Origin: Massilia sp. 9I
GTDB lineage: Bacteria; Pseudomonadota; Gammaproteobacteria; Burkholderiales; Burkholderiaceae_D
Reading direction: 5' to 3'
Length of the DNA: 64,000 bases
Assembly (NCBI RefSeq): GCF_902506415.1
Contig: NZ_LR733275.1
Location: 693,651-757,650, forward strand
Numbering within the stretch: the stretch's first letter is position 1; every line of letters starts with the position of its first letter. The notes beneath the pieces are model-generated. The model was not told the origin of the DNA. It searched no databases and saw only the letters and a list, made by a program, of their open reading frames with translations. Positions 54,550 to 64,000 of this stretch are shown piece by piece. The position numbers were made by a program, and so were the translations under genes.

Positions 54550-54629
54550 ATCGGCTCCTGTATCGATGAGTGGATGGAGCCAGCATACGAACGCGGCCAT
54601 GGTGCGCCGTTTGTTCAACATCAACCCAT

Positions 54630-54655
54630 AAAAAAAGCGGCCCGCAGGCCGCTTC
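54630..54655 (-). terminator. Terminator of the etfBA-acyl-CoA dehydrogenase operon
   Basis: Stem AAGCGGCC/GGCCGCTT with a TGCG loop and seven T on the minus strand, 21 bp past the acyl-CoA dehydrogenase stop. Confidence 0.88.
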
Positions 54656-54675
54656 TCAACAACATTGATGCGCGG

Positions 54676-56466
54676 TCAGAACTGGTCGACGTCCAGCGCC
54701 AGCACGCCCGGTGCGCCTTCGACGATCGCAGTGCGCAGGCCAGGGGCCGTCGACACCACGTGGTCGGCGAAGAAGCGCGCGGTGGCGATCTTCGCGCGCA
54801 GGAAGGACGCATCGCCCTCGCCTGCCGCCAGCTTCTTCTGCGCGGCCAGGGCCGCACGCGCCATCTGCCAGCCGCCCAGCACGATGCCGGCCAGCTTCAG
54901 GTAGAGCACGCTGCCGGCGAACACGGCACGCACGTCCGACTTGGCATTCGCCACGACGAAGTCCACCACCTGCTCCAGCGCGACAGAGCCCGCAGCCAGC
55001 TGGCGGCGGATCGCGGCGAATTCTTCACCTTGCACTTCGCCCAGCTGCGCCTCGACAGCACGCACCTGTTCGATCAGCGACTTGGCCACGGCGCCGCCGT
55101 CGCGCACGGTCTTGCGGCCGACCAGGTCGTTGGCCTGGATCGCGGTGGTGCCTTCGTAGATCGTCAGGATCTTGGCGTCGCGGTAGTGCTGGGCCGCGCC
55201 GGTCTCCTCGATGAAGCCCATGCCGCCGTGCACCTGCACGCCGTCTCGCGCCACGTTCTCGCTCATCTCGGTCGACCAGCCCTTGATGATCGGGACCAGG
55301 TACTCATACACCGCGAGATTCGCTTTGCGGGTCGCTTCGTCGGCGTGGTTGTGCGCCAGGTCCGACAGTCCGGCGCCGACGTAGGCCAGCGCACGCGCCG
55401 CTTCGGTTTGCGAGCGCATCGACATCAGCATGCGGCGCACGTCCGGGTGGTTGATGATGGCGACTGGGCCCGGCGAACCGGCCACTTCGCGCGACTGCAC
55501 GCGGTCTTTCGCAAACGCGACCGCCTGCTGGTAGGCGCGTTCGGCCAGGCCGACGCCCTGCATGCCGACGCCGAAGCGGGCCGCGTTCATCATGATGAAC
55601 ATGTATTCGAGGCCGCGGTTCTCTTCGCCCACCAGGGTGCCGATTGCTCCACCATGATCGCCGAATTGCAGCACAGCGGTCGGCGAGGCCTTGATGCCCA
55701 GCTTGTGTTCGATCGAGACGCAGTGCGCATCGTTGCGCGCGCCCAGCGAGCCGTCGGCGTTCACCATGAACTTCGGCACGATGAACAGCGAGATGCCCTT
55801 CACGCCCGCCGGTGCATCCGGGGTGCGCGCCAGCACGAGGTGGATGATGTTCTCCGCCATGTCGTGCTCGCCGTAAGTGATGAAGATCTTGGTACCGAAG
55901 ATCTTGAAGGTGCCGTCGCCCTGCGGCTCGGCGCGGGTGCGCACGGCGGCGAGATCCGAACCGGCCTGCGGCTCGGTCAGGTTCATGGTGCCGGTCCACT
56001 TGCCGCTGATGAGCGGTTCGAGGAACAGCTTCTTCTGCTCGTCCGAGCCTGCGGTGAGCAGCGCCTCGATGGCGCCGTCGGTCAGCAGCGGGGCCAGCGC
56101 AAAGGACAGGTTCGCAGCGTGCAGCATTTCCATGCACGGCGTCGCGACCAGCTTCGGCAGGCCCTGGCCGCCGAATTCGCTCGGGTGCTGGATGCCCTGC
56201 CAGCCGCCGTCGGCAAACGCGCGGAAGGCTTCGCGGAAGCCCTTCGAGGTGGTGACGGTGCCGTCCTTCCAGAAGCTCGGCTCCTTGTCGCCCGCGTGGT
56301 TCAGCGGCGCGATGACTTCGCCGCAGAACTTCGCGCTTTCTTCCAGCACGGCGTCCACGGTGTCCGGGGTCGCGTCTTCGCAACCCGGGAGCTGGTTGAT
56401 CTCTGCCAGGTTCGCTAGTTCGTTCAGCACGAACTGCATGTCTTTCAGCGGGGCTTGATAGCTCAC
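54676..56466 (-). CDS. Acyl-CoA dehydrogenase, long form with C-terminal domain
   Basis: A 596-residue flavoenzyme of fatty-acid beta-oxidation, passing electrons to ETF. ACAD N-terminal domain to about residue 160, TGTMNLTEPQAGSDLAAVRT for FAD contact, IFGTKIFITYGEHDMAENII, and GMGFIEETGAAQHYRDAKIL with IYEGTTAIQANDLVG. The extra C-terminal domain (about 470-596) marks the long AcdA/FadE-like group. The start is GTG at 56464-56466 with GGAGACAAA upstream. It follows etfA by 81 bp. Chain-length preference cannot be inferred. Confidence 0.94.
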   Translation of the reverse strand: MSYQAPLKDMQFVLNELANLAEINQLPGCEDATPDTVDAVLEESAKFCGEVIAPLNHAGDKEPSFWKDGTVTTSKGFREAFRAFADGGWQGIQHPSEFGGQGLPKLVATPCMEMLHAANLSFALAPLLTDGAIEALLTAGSDEQKKLFLEPLISGKWTGTMNLTEPQAGSDLAAVRTRAEPQGDGTFKIFGTKIFITYGEHDMAENIIHLVLARTPDAPAGVKGISLFIVPKFMVNADGSLGARNDAHCVSIEHKLGIKASPTAVLQFGDHGGAIGTLVGEENRGLEYMFIMMNAARFGVGMQGVGLAERAYQQAVAFAKDRVQSREVAGSPGPVAIINHPDVRRMLMSMRSQTEAARALAYVGAGLSDLAHNHADEATRKANLAVYEYLVPIIKGWSTEMSENVARDGVQVHGGMGFIEETGAAQHYRDAKILTIYEGTTAIQANDLVGRKTVRDGGAVAKSLIEQVRAVEAQLGEVQGEEFAAIRRQLAAGSVALEQVVDFVVANAKSDVRAVFAGSVLYLKLAGIVLGGWQMARAALAAQKKLAAGEGDASFLRAKIATARFFADHVVSTAPGLRTAIVEGAPGVLALDVDQF

Positions 56467-56547
56467 CTTTGTCTCCTGATGTGAAAACGCCGTTCCGGCA
56501 CGACCTGGGCCGCACGGGAACGACGATGGACAGCTTATGTGTGGGGA

Positions 56548-57477
56548 TTAGCCCAGTTCTTTGACCAGCTGCGGCACGACTTCGAACAGATCGCCCACCA
56601 GGCCGTAATCAGCCACCGAGAAGATCGGCGCTTCCGGATCCTTGTTGATGGCGACGATGGTCTTCGAGTCCTTCATGCCGGCCAGGTGCTGGATCGCGCC
56701 CGAGATGCCGACTGCGATGTACAGGGTCGGCGCGACGATCTTGCCGGTCTGGCCAACCTGCCAGTCGTTCGGCACGAAGCCCGCGTCCACTGCCGCGCGC
56801 GAAGCGCCCATGGCGGCGCCCAGCTTGTCCGCCAGGGGTTCGAGCAGCTTGAAGTTCTCGGCCGAGCCGATGCCGCGGCCGCCCGACACGATGATCTTGG
56901 CGGCGGTCAGTTCCGGACGGTCCGACTTGGCCAGCTCGCGGCCCACGAAGGACGACTTGCCGACGTCGCCGACGGCGGCGATCTGCTCCACGGCGGCCGA
57001 ACCGCCGGTAGCGGCGCTGTCGAAGGCGGTGCCGCGCACGGTGATGACCTTCACGCTGTCGCTCGACTGCACGGTGGCGATCGCGTTACCGGCGTAGATC
57101 GGGCGCTCGAAGGTGTCCGGCGAATCGACCTTGGTGATTTCCGAGATCTGGGCCACGTCCAGCTTGGCGGCCACGCGCGGCAGGATGTTCTTGCCGTAGG
57201 CGGTTGCCGGCGCCAGGATGTGCGAGTAGCTGCCGGCGATCGCCAGGATCTGCTCGGCGACGTTCTCGGCCAGGCCGTCGGCGAAGTGCGGCGCGTCGGC
57301 AACCAGCACCTTGGCCACGCCGGCGATCTGCGCGGCCGCTTCGGCGGCGGCGCCGCAACCGGAGCCGGCGACCAGGATGTGGACTTCGCCGCCGCACTGG
57401 GCGGCCGCGGTCACGGTGTGGTGGGTAGCGCCCTTGAGGGAGCCGTTGTCGTGTTCAGCAATGACGAGTGCGACCAT
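56548..57477 (-). CDS. etfA: Electron transfer flavoprotein alpha subunit
   Basis: A 309-residue FAD-binding subunit. The signature is [20 protein letters not shown], then [40 protein letters not shown] and [19 protein letters not shown]. With EtfB it carries electrons from acyl-CoA dehydrogenases to ETF:ubiquinone oxidoreductase. It lies 18 bp after etfB and before an acyl-CoA dehydrogenase in one operon. Confidence 0.97.
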   Translation of the reverse strand: MVALVIAEHDNGSLKGATHHTVTAAAQCGGEVHILVAGSGCGAAAEAAAQIAGVAKVLVADAPHFADGLAENVAEQILAIAGSYSHILAPATAYGKNILPRVAAKLDVAQISEITKVDSPDTFERPIYAGNAIATVQSSDSVKVITVRGTAFDSAATGGSAAVEQIAAVGDVGKSSFVGRELAKSDRPELTAAKIIVSGGRGIGSAENFKLLEPLADKLGAAMGASRAAVDAGFVPNDWQVGQTGKIVAPTLYIAVGISGAIQHLAGMKDSKTIVAINKDPEAPIFSVADYGLVGDLFEVVPQLVKELG

Positions 57478-57495
57478 GTTCTTTTCCTAATCTGG

Positions 57496-58245
57496 TTAGA
57501 TGACTTTGGCTTCGGTGCGCAGTTTTTGCACCAGGGTCGCCACGTCGGGGACCTTGACGCCGGCCGAGCGCTTGGCCGGCTCGGTGACTTTCAGGGTCTT
57601 CAGGCGCGGGCTCACGTCGACGCCCAGGTCTTCCGGCTTGATGGTTTCCAGCGGCTTCTTCTTGGCCTTCATGATGTTCGGCAGCGTCACGTAGCGCGGC
57701 TCGTTCAGGCGCAGGTCGGTGGTGACGATGGCCGGCAGCGACAGGGCCACGGTTTCCAGGCCGCCGTCGACTTCGCGGGTTACGGTCACTTTACCGTCTT
57801 CCAGCACCACTTTCGAGGCGAAGGTGGCTTGCGGCCAGCCCAGCAGCGCAGCCAGCATCTGGCCGGTCTGGTTCGAATCGTCGTCGATCGCCTGCTTGCC
57901 GAGGATGATCAGCTGCGGCTGTTCCTTGTCGGCCAGCGCCTTCATGATCTTGGCCACGGCCAGCGGCTCGGTCTCGACACTGGTCTCGACCAGGATGCCG
58001 CGGTCGGCGCCGATCGCCATACCGGTACGCAGGGTTTCCTGGCACTGGGCCACGCCCACCGACACGGCGACCACTTCAGTGACCTTGCCGGCTTCCTTGA
58101 GGCGCGTGGCTTCTTCCAGCGCGATCTCGTCGAACGGGTTCATCGACATTTTGACATTGGCGATATCCACGCCGCTGCCGTCGGATTTGACGCGGACCTT
58201 GACGTTGTAGTCGACCACGCGTTTGACGGGTACCAGGACTTTCAT
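57496..58245 (-). CDS. etfB: Electron transfer flavoprotein beta subunit
   Basis: A 249-residue AMP-binding subunit. [40 protein letters not shown] and [20 protein letters not shown] are diagnostic, as is the C-terminal [16 protein letters not shown] recognition loop (seen as [17 protein letters not shown]). First gene of etfB-etfA-acd. A TATAAT-type promoter and a palindrome lie upstream. Confidence 0.97.
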   Translation of the reverse strand: MKVLVPVKRVVDYNVKVRVKSDGSGVDIANVKMSMNPFDEIALEEATRLKEAGKVTEVVAVSVGVAQCQETLRTGMAIGADRGILVETSVETEPLAVAKIMKALADKEQPQLIILGKQAIDDDSNQTGQMLAALLGWPQATFASKVVLEDGKVTVTREVDGGLETVALSLPAIVTTDLRLNEPRYVTLPNIMKAKKKPLETIKPEDLGVDVSPRLKTLKVTEPAKRSAGVKVPDVATLVQKLRTEAKVI

Positions 58246-58291
58246 AGGGTGCCTTTAGAAAATGGAATGGGGACAGACGAAAATGGCCTAG

Positions 58292-58339
58292 ATTATAAGA
58301 GAAATTCGGCTTCAGGTCGAAATTAAAGCACGATCGTGC
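58292..58339 (-). promoter_or_regulatory. etfB promoter with adjacent 12-bp palindrome
   Basis: On the minus strand, TTCGAC (58316-58321), 18 bp, TATAAT (58292-58297). Just upstream of the -35 lies the perfect palindrome GCACGATCGTGC (58328-58339). Its size and place suit a TetR-family fatty-acid regulator, but the regulator is not identified. Confidence 0.55.
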
Positions 58340-58398
58340 GATTTTTTTTAGAGGATTTCGACTAAATCGCGATCATGAGGCTTAGGGAGAGAAAGAAA

Positions 58399-58422
58399 CG
58401 GGGCTGGCGCAGGCCTGCCCCG
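58399..58422 (-). terminator. Terminator downstream of tusA
   Basis: Stem CGGGGC/GCCCCG with a GC-rich loop, followed on the minus strand by TTTCTTTCTCTC, 24 bp beyond the tusA stop. Confidence 0.65.
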
Positions 58423-58445
58423 CTGTCGCAGCGCGCAAAAGAGGC

Positions 58446-58703
58446 TTACTTGCGGCGCATCAGGAAGGTGAATTCGCCGTTCTCGACGGTGTGGGCCAGC
58501 AGGGCGTTGCCGGTCTGCTTGGCGAAGGCCTGGAAGTCGCGCACGGAACCGGTATCGGTCGCCACGATGCGCAGCACCTGGCCGCTTTCCATTTCGGCGA
58601 GTGCCTTCTTGGCTTTGAGGATCGGCAGCGGACAATTCAGCCCGCGCGCATCCAGGTCTCTCTGGAATTCCATGGTATCAATGTCGATAGTGATGTCGCT
58701 CAT
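58446..58703 (-). CDS. TusA-like sulfur carrier
   Basis: An 85-residue sulfurtransferase of the TusA family. FQRDLDARGLNCPLPILKAK carries the conserved CPxP Cys that holds a persulfide, followed by EMESGQVLRIVATDTGSVRD and HTVENGEFTFLMRRK. In E. coli TusA relays sulfur from IscS to tRNA 2-thiolation. Genomic context gives no partner. It is close to the alternative TusA-like sulfur carriers of many Burkholderiales, so the exact pathway is open. Confidence 0.85.
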   Translation of the reverse strand: MSDITIDIDTMEFQRDLDARGLNCPLPILKAKKALAEMESGQVLRIVATDTGSVRDFQAFAKQTGNALLAHTVENGEFTFLMRRK

Positions 58704-58834
58704 CGCTTGCCTGCATAGTAGGAGGTGCTCGGAAGTCGAATACTACTCCTTTTCCGGCAGTATGACGCAGCGCACCAAAATAGTCATATATTGTTGCACG
58801 CCTGCAACCGATTGTAAAATTATCCATGCTTGCG

Positions 58835-58861
58835 CACCACGGCTTGACACAAGCCGCGGTG
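58835..58861. promoter_or_regulatory. 27-bp interrupted palindrome between tusA and the PEP-CTERM gene
   Basis: CACCACGGCTTG-ACA-CAAGCCGCGGTG, 11 of 12 positions complementary; a second hairpin, GCACCA/TGGTGC, follows at about 58866-58880. The divergent 365-bp gap 58704-59068 has no gene. These may be operator sites. Confidence 0.4.
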
Positions 58862-59021
58862 GACGGCACCACCATGGTGCGATACAGGGTAGATACGACC
58901 CCCTTCCCCTGATTGCAAGCGAACTCAGCCTTCGCGCGGGATGTCGAAAAAGATTACACAAATTGGAAACGTTACCAACCGTTCATCGTTAAGTGCTTGA
59001 TTCGGCAAGAAACCGCTCAGG

Positions 59022-59037
59022 TGGCACAGGTTTTGCA
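59022..59037 (+). promoter_or_regulatory. Sigma-54 (RpoN) promoter of the PEP-CTERM gene
   Basis: TGGCACAGGTTTTGCA: GG at 59023-59024 and GC at 59035-59036, exactly 10 bp apart (GG-N10-GC), with the TGGCAC and TTGCA contexts of the -24/-12 consensus. It lies 32 bp before the ATG at 59069. Confidence 0.7.
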
Positions 59038-59068
59038 CTTCTGGTGACTCCACAACAAGGAGACCACA

Positions 59069-59689
59069 ATGTTCGCAAACCTGCTTCGAAGCGCCCTGCT
59101 GTGCACGGCGTTCCTCCTCGGCGGCGCCAGCGTCGCCGCACCCATCGAGTTCGTTCCGCCGAATGACGGGGTCGGCACCGACTACCCTGCCGCCAACGAC
59201 AGCTGGTGGATGGGCCGCGGCATCACCTTCGGCGTCAACGCGCGCCAGTCCCTGTCCAGCATCGGCTTCCTGCATGACCTGAGCAACATGGACGTGACCT
59301 ATGGCCTGTACGAGATCTCGACCAACGGCATCACCTTGGCCAAGCTGGCCACGCTCGCCAGCGGCGGCTCGACCGTCACCACGAACGGGCGCGACTGGAT
59401 CGACTACGCGCTGGGTGGCGTAGTGCTCGATACGGGCAAGCTGTATCTGCTGGAGTTCGCGTTTGCCGGAGAGGCCAACAGCAACTTCTACTACAACAAC
59501 GAGAACGTGCTGTGGGATCAGGGGGCCTTCGTGGGGCTGGATGGGGCGATGGGGCCCGAGGTGCTGAACTTCGTGGTGGCGGCGTTCCGGCTGGACGCGC
59601 AGGATGCGGCCGCGGTGCCGGAGCCCGGTTCGATCGCTTTGCTTCTGGTCGGCGCAGCGGCGCTTGTACGGCGCCGCTCGCGTCGCTGA
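59069..59689 (+). CDS. PEP-CTERM sorting domain protein
   Basis: A 206-residue exported protein. A signal peptide (about residues 1-24, ending GASVAA) leads to a beta-rich mature domain (FAFAGEANSNFYYNNENVLW), and the C-terminus is a PEP-CTERM signal: VPEPGSIALLLVG, a hydrophobic helix, and VRRRSRR. Exosortase (EpsH/XrtA) would cut and anchor it; no exosortase gene is in the window. AAGGAG precedes the ATG, and a sigma-54-type promoter lies upstream. Such proteins are often secreted with exopolysaccharide. Confidence 0.92.
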   Translation: MFANLLRSALLCTAFLLGGASVAAPIEFVPPNDGVGTDYPAANDSWWMGRGITFGVNARQSLSSIGFLHDLSNMDVTYGLYEISTNGITLAKLATLASGGSTVTTNGRDWIDYALGGVVLDTGKLYLLEFAFAGEANSNFYYNNENVLWDQGAFVGLDGAMGPEVLNFVVAAFRLDAQDAAAVPEPGSIALLLVGAAALVRRRSRR

Positions 59690-59724
59690 TTTGTCGGGTG
59701 GATCGGCGTCGCCGGCCACCAATG

Positions 59725-59753
59725 AAAACGCCGCCCGAAGGCGGCGTTATTTG
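59725..59753. terminator. Terminator between convergent PEP-CTERM and alaS genes
   Basis: Stem AACGCCGCC/GGCGGCGTT with a CGAA loop and flanking AAAA and TTATTT. Confidence 0.88.
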
Positions 59754-59770
59754 CGGATCAAGCGCCCAAC

Positions 59771-62380
<2,610 letters not shown>

Positions 62381-62509
62381 GTCGTAAGGGCGGAATGAGG
62401 GAGCGTGCGCTATAAAAAAACGATTATAGCGTAGCTGCTTGCCGGAATATTGGTCCGGGTGATATTTACGGATTGTGGGGGGAAGGAGGTGCTGCGGGGG
62501 TGCGACGGA

Positions 62510-62624
62510 CTTGGGTCCCGGCCTTCGCCGGGACGACGGTCTGAAGGCTAACGGAAGAATAGTCGCAACACTATTCATCCTGCAGCCTTAATACGTCGTC
62601 CCGGCGAAGGCCGGGACCCAATTT
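62510..62624. repeat. REP-like inverted hairpin pair 3
   Basis: 62510-62538 (CTTGGGTCCCGG...CCGGGACGACG) and 62594-62624 (CGTCGTCCCGG...CCGGGACCC then AATTT), 55 bp apart, in the same arrangement as 26935. The right copy is ten bases past the flagellinolysin stop, so it may serve as its terminator. Confidence 0.75.
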
Positions 62625-62633
62625 GAATTTCGC

Positions 62634-64000
62634 TTAACGCAGCAGCGACAAAACAGCCCGCGGCTGGCTATTCGCCTGCGCCAGCATCGCCGACGCCGCC
62701 TGCTGCAGGATCTGCGACCTGGTCAGCCCCGCCGCCGAGCCGGCGTAATCGATGCCCTCGATCCGCTCCTTGGCCGCCGCCGTGTTGGCGTAATTGGTCT
62801 GCAGCGAGCTTGCCGCCACGTCCAGGCGGTTGCTGGACGCGCCTGCAACCACGCGCTGCTGGTTCACGTACTCCAGCGCCTGGTCGACGTGCAGCAGCGC
62901 CACCGCGCCACGCTTCATGTCCAGGCTGGCCAGCCCGAGCGCGGAGGCGTTGATGGCGCCGAATTCCATGTCGATCAGGTCGCCCGCGCCGTCGCCCACC
63001 TGGACCTGTACCCGGCGCGTGCCGGTCGCGCCGCCCAGCTCCGGATACACGACCTCGAAGCCGCTCAGGCCATCGCTGGCATTGTTGTCGCCCGTGTCGG
63101 CCACCACGCTGCGCGCGGTCTTGACCGCCTTGCCGTCCGCGTCGAAGCCGCCGATGGCGCCGGTGTCGGCATTGGTCACGTTGATATTCGAACCGATGTA
63201 GGCGACGCCGTTGGCGCCGAAATCGGTGAGGAAGGCCGCGGTGTTGGCGATCTTGCCGCCCGTCACGGCGTTCAGCGCGGTGTTCAGGTCGGCGCTCTGG
63301 TTCTGGGTCAGGTACTGCATGACGCCCTTGATGCCGCCCTCCACGCCCAGGCCCTTGAGCTTGTCGTGCAGGTAGCGCGAGGCGACATAGCCGCCCTCGT
63401 AACTGAAGCCGCCGCCCGCGATGGTGCTGACGATACTGGCCGCGGAGGCGGGGTTCACCCGCTCGTCGGCGCCGTGGATGAGTTCCGCCGTGCCCTCGAT
63501 GAACCACTGCGGCAGCGAATTGAAGTTCATCGAGCGCGACATGATGGCGTGCGCCATCTCGTGCGCGATGATGCGGTCGCTGTAGAAAGGCGCGCCGCCG
63601 CCGTCCGCCGTGGTGCCGGTACCGAAGTCGGCCATGTCGATGTTCAGGTGGACATTGGAGAACTTGCCGCCGGAGATGTTGCCGGAGACCGAGGCCAGCA
63701 CGCCGGATGCGCCGTCCGTGGTGTCCAGGTTGACGGTCAGCTTGACGCCGTCGGCCTGCAGGCCGAACAGGTCTTTCAGCATCTTTTCCGAGGAGCTCAG
63801 CCAGCCGGTCTTGAGGCCGTCGATCACCGCCCGCTTCTTTTCGTCCTGCCCGCCGATGCTGAGGCGTTCCTGCGAAAAGATGGTCTCGCCGTTGAACTGG
63901 GTCTGCGCCGCGACCTGGTTGATGTGGTTCAGGATCTCGTTCGCCTCGCTCTGCAGCGTATTGCGGTCCTTGTCGCTGTAGCTGCCGTTGCCGGACGCGA
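62634..64000 (-). CDS. Flagellinolysin: flagellin with inserted HExxH metallopeptidase (5' partial)
   Basis: At least 455 residues, open past the window edge. The visible N-part reads SDKDRNTLQSEANEILNHIN and TQFNGETIFSQERLS, a flagellin D1 helix. The middle carries a zinc protease: IIAHEMAHAIMS (HExxH coded at 63549-63563), then LPQWFIEGTAELIHG with a downstream Glu, a gluzincin pattern. The C-part is flagellin D1/D0: ASLDMKRGAVALLHVDQALE, ASSNRLDVAASSLQ and QILQQAASAMLAQANSQPRA. So the variable flagellin domain is replaced by a protease that would line the outside of the filament. It matches the described flagellinolysin class. The N-terminus lies outside the window. Confidence 0.88.
   Translation of the reverse strand, partial: ASGNGSYSDKDRNTLQSEANEILNHINQVAAQTQFNGETIFSQERLSIGGQDEKKRAVIDGLKTGWLSSSEKMLKDLFGLQADGVKLTVNLDTTDGASGVLASVSGNISGGKFSNVHLNIDMADFGTGTTADGGGAPFYSDRIIAHEMAHAIMSRSMNFNSLPQWFIEGTAELIHGADERVNPASAASIVSTIAGGGFSYEGGYVASRYLHDKLKGLGVEGGIKGVMQYLTQNQSADLNTALNAVTGGKIANTAAFLTDFGANGVAYIGSNINVTNADTGAIGGFDADGKAVKTARSVVADTGDNNASDGLSGFEVVYPELGGATGTRRVQVQVGDGAGDLIDMEFGAINASALGLASLDMKRGAVALLHVDQALEYVNQQRVVAGASSNRLDVAASSLQTNYANTAAAKERIEGIDYAGSAAGLTRSQILQQAASAMLAQANSQPRAVLSLLR

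Overview
The window looks like chromosome of a high-GC betaproteobacterium, most likely Oxalobacteraceae (Massilia/Telluria type). This is an inference from the ubiG-gph and rpsP-rimM-trmD-rplS gene orders, a tmRNA tag reading ANDNSYALAA, a PEP-CTERM protein, many secreted peptidases and a GlcNAc operon. No rRNA, tRNA, CRISPR array or prophage was found. Most of the window is intact core or lineage-typical genes, with a few accessory patches.

Layout. 1-3100: ubiG (5' cut by the window), gph, a glycine-zipper protein and a SAM methyltransferase. 3269-4890: ssrA followed by a lower-GC patch holding a broken Hcp/murein-endopeptidase fusion and an exported protein that may be its immunity partner. 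4939-8444: a PfpI/DJ-1 protein and a complete but isolated tssF-tssG pair of type VI secretion baseplate genes. 8620-20415: a MATE pump, three exported peptidases (S9, M13, M1), an AI-2E-family permease flanked by two CsbD genes, a methyltransferase and a FliT-like gene. 20468-24911: an HDOD gene preceded by a candidate structured RNA, a FimV-like protein, fumC and small genes. 24915-26840: a bufferin-type RiPP pair, a BufA-like precursor and a fused BufB-BufC enzyme. 27077-31867: a YjfB protein, mobB, gspB-gspA, small genes, a PF10118 protein and a response-regulator remnant.

31993-41599: a repeat-rich DUF2807 protein, then a GlcNAc operon (kinase, nagA, SIS-domain deaminase, GH3 hexosaminidase) with a near-consensus sigma-70 promoter and repeated ATACCAG boxes. 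A HutC-type GntR regulator lies downstream, after a TPR protein and a flavodoxin-fold reductase. 41621-51866: an SDR, a large M16 peptidase, a CBS protein, DUF3579, a CobD/AmpE-like membrane protein, a NUDIX hydrolase, the rpsP-rimM-trmD-rplS operon and an AAA ATPase. 51967-64000: a TM2 protein, a lone TnpB element, a proline-rich lipoprotein, etfB-etfA-acyl-CoA dehydrogenase, tusA, a PEP-CTERM gene with a GG-N10-GC (sigma-54) promoter, alaS, and at the edge a flagellin with an HExxH protease in its middle region (flagellinolysin).

The most noteworthy systems are the flagellinolysin, the BufA/BufBC copper-RiPP pair, the decayed Hcp-peptidase/immunity module next to ssrA, the candidate RNA upstream of the HDOD gene, the sigma-54/PEP-CTERM link and the GlcNAc operator array. 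Inverted pairs of REP-like hairpins recur three times.
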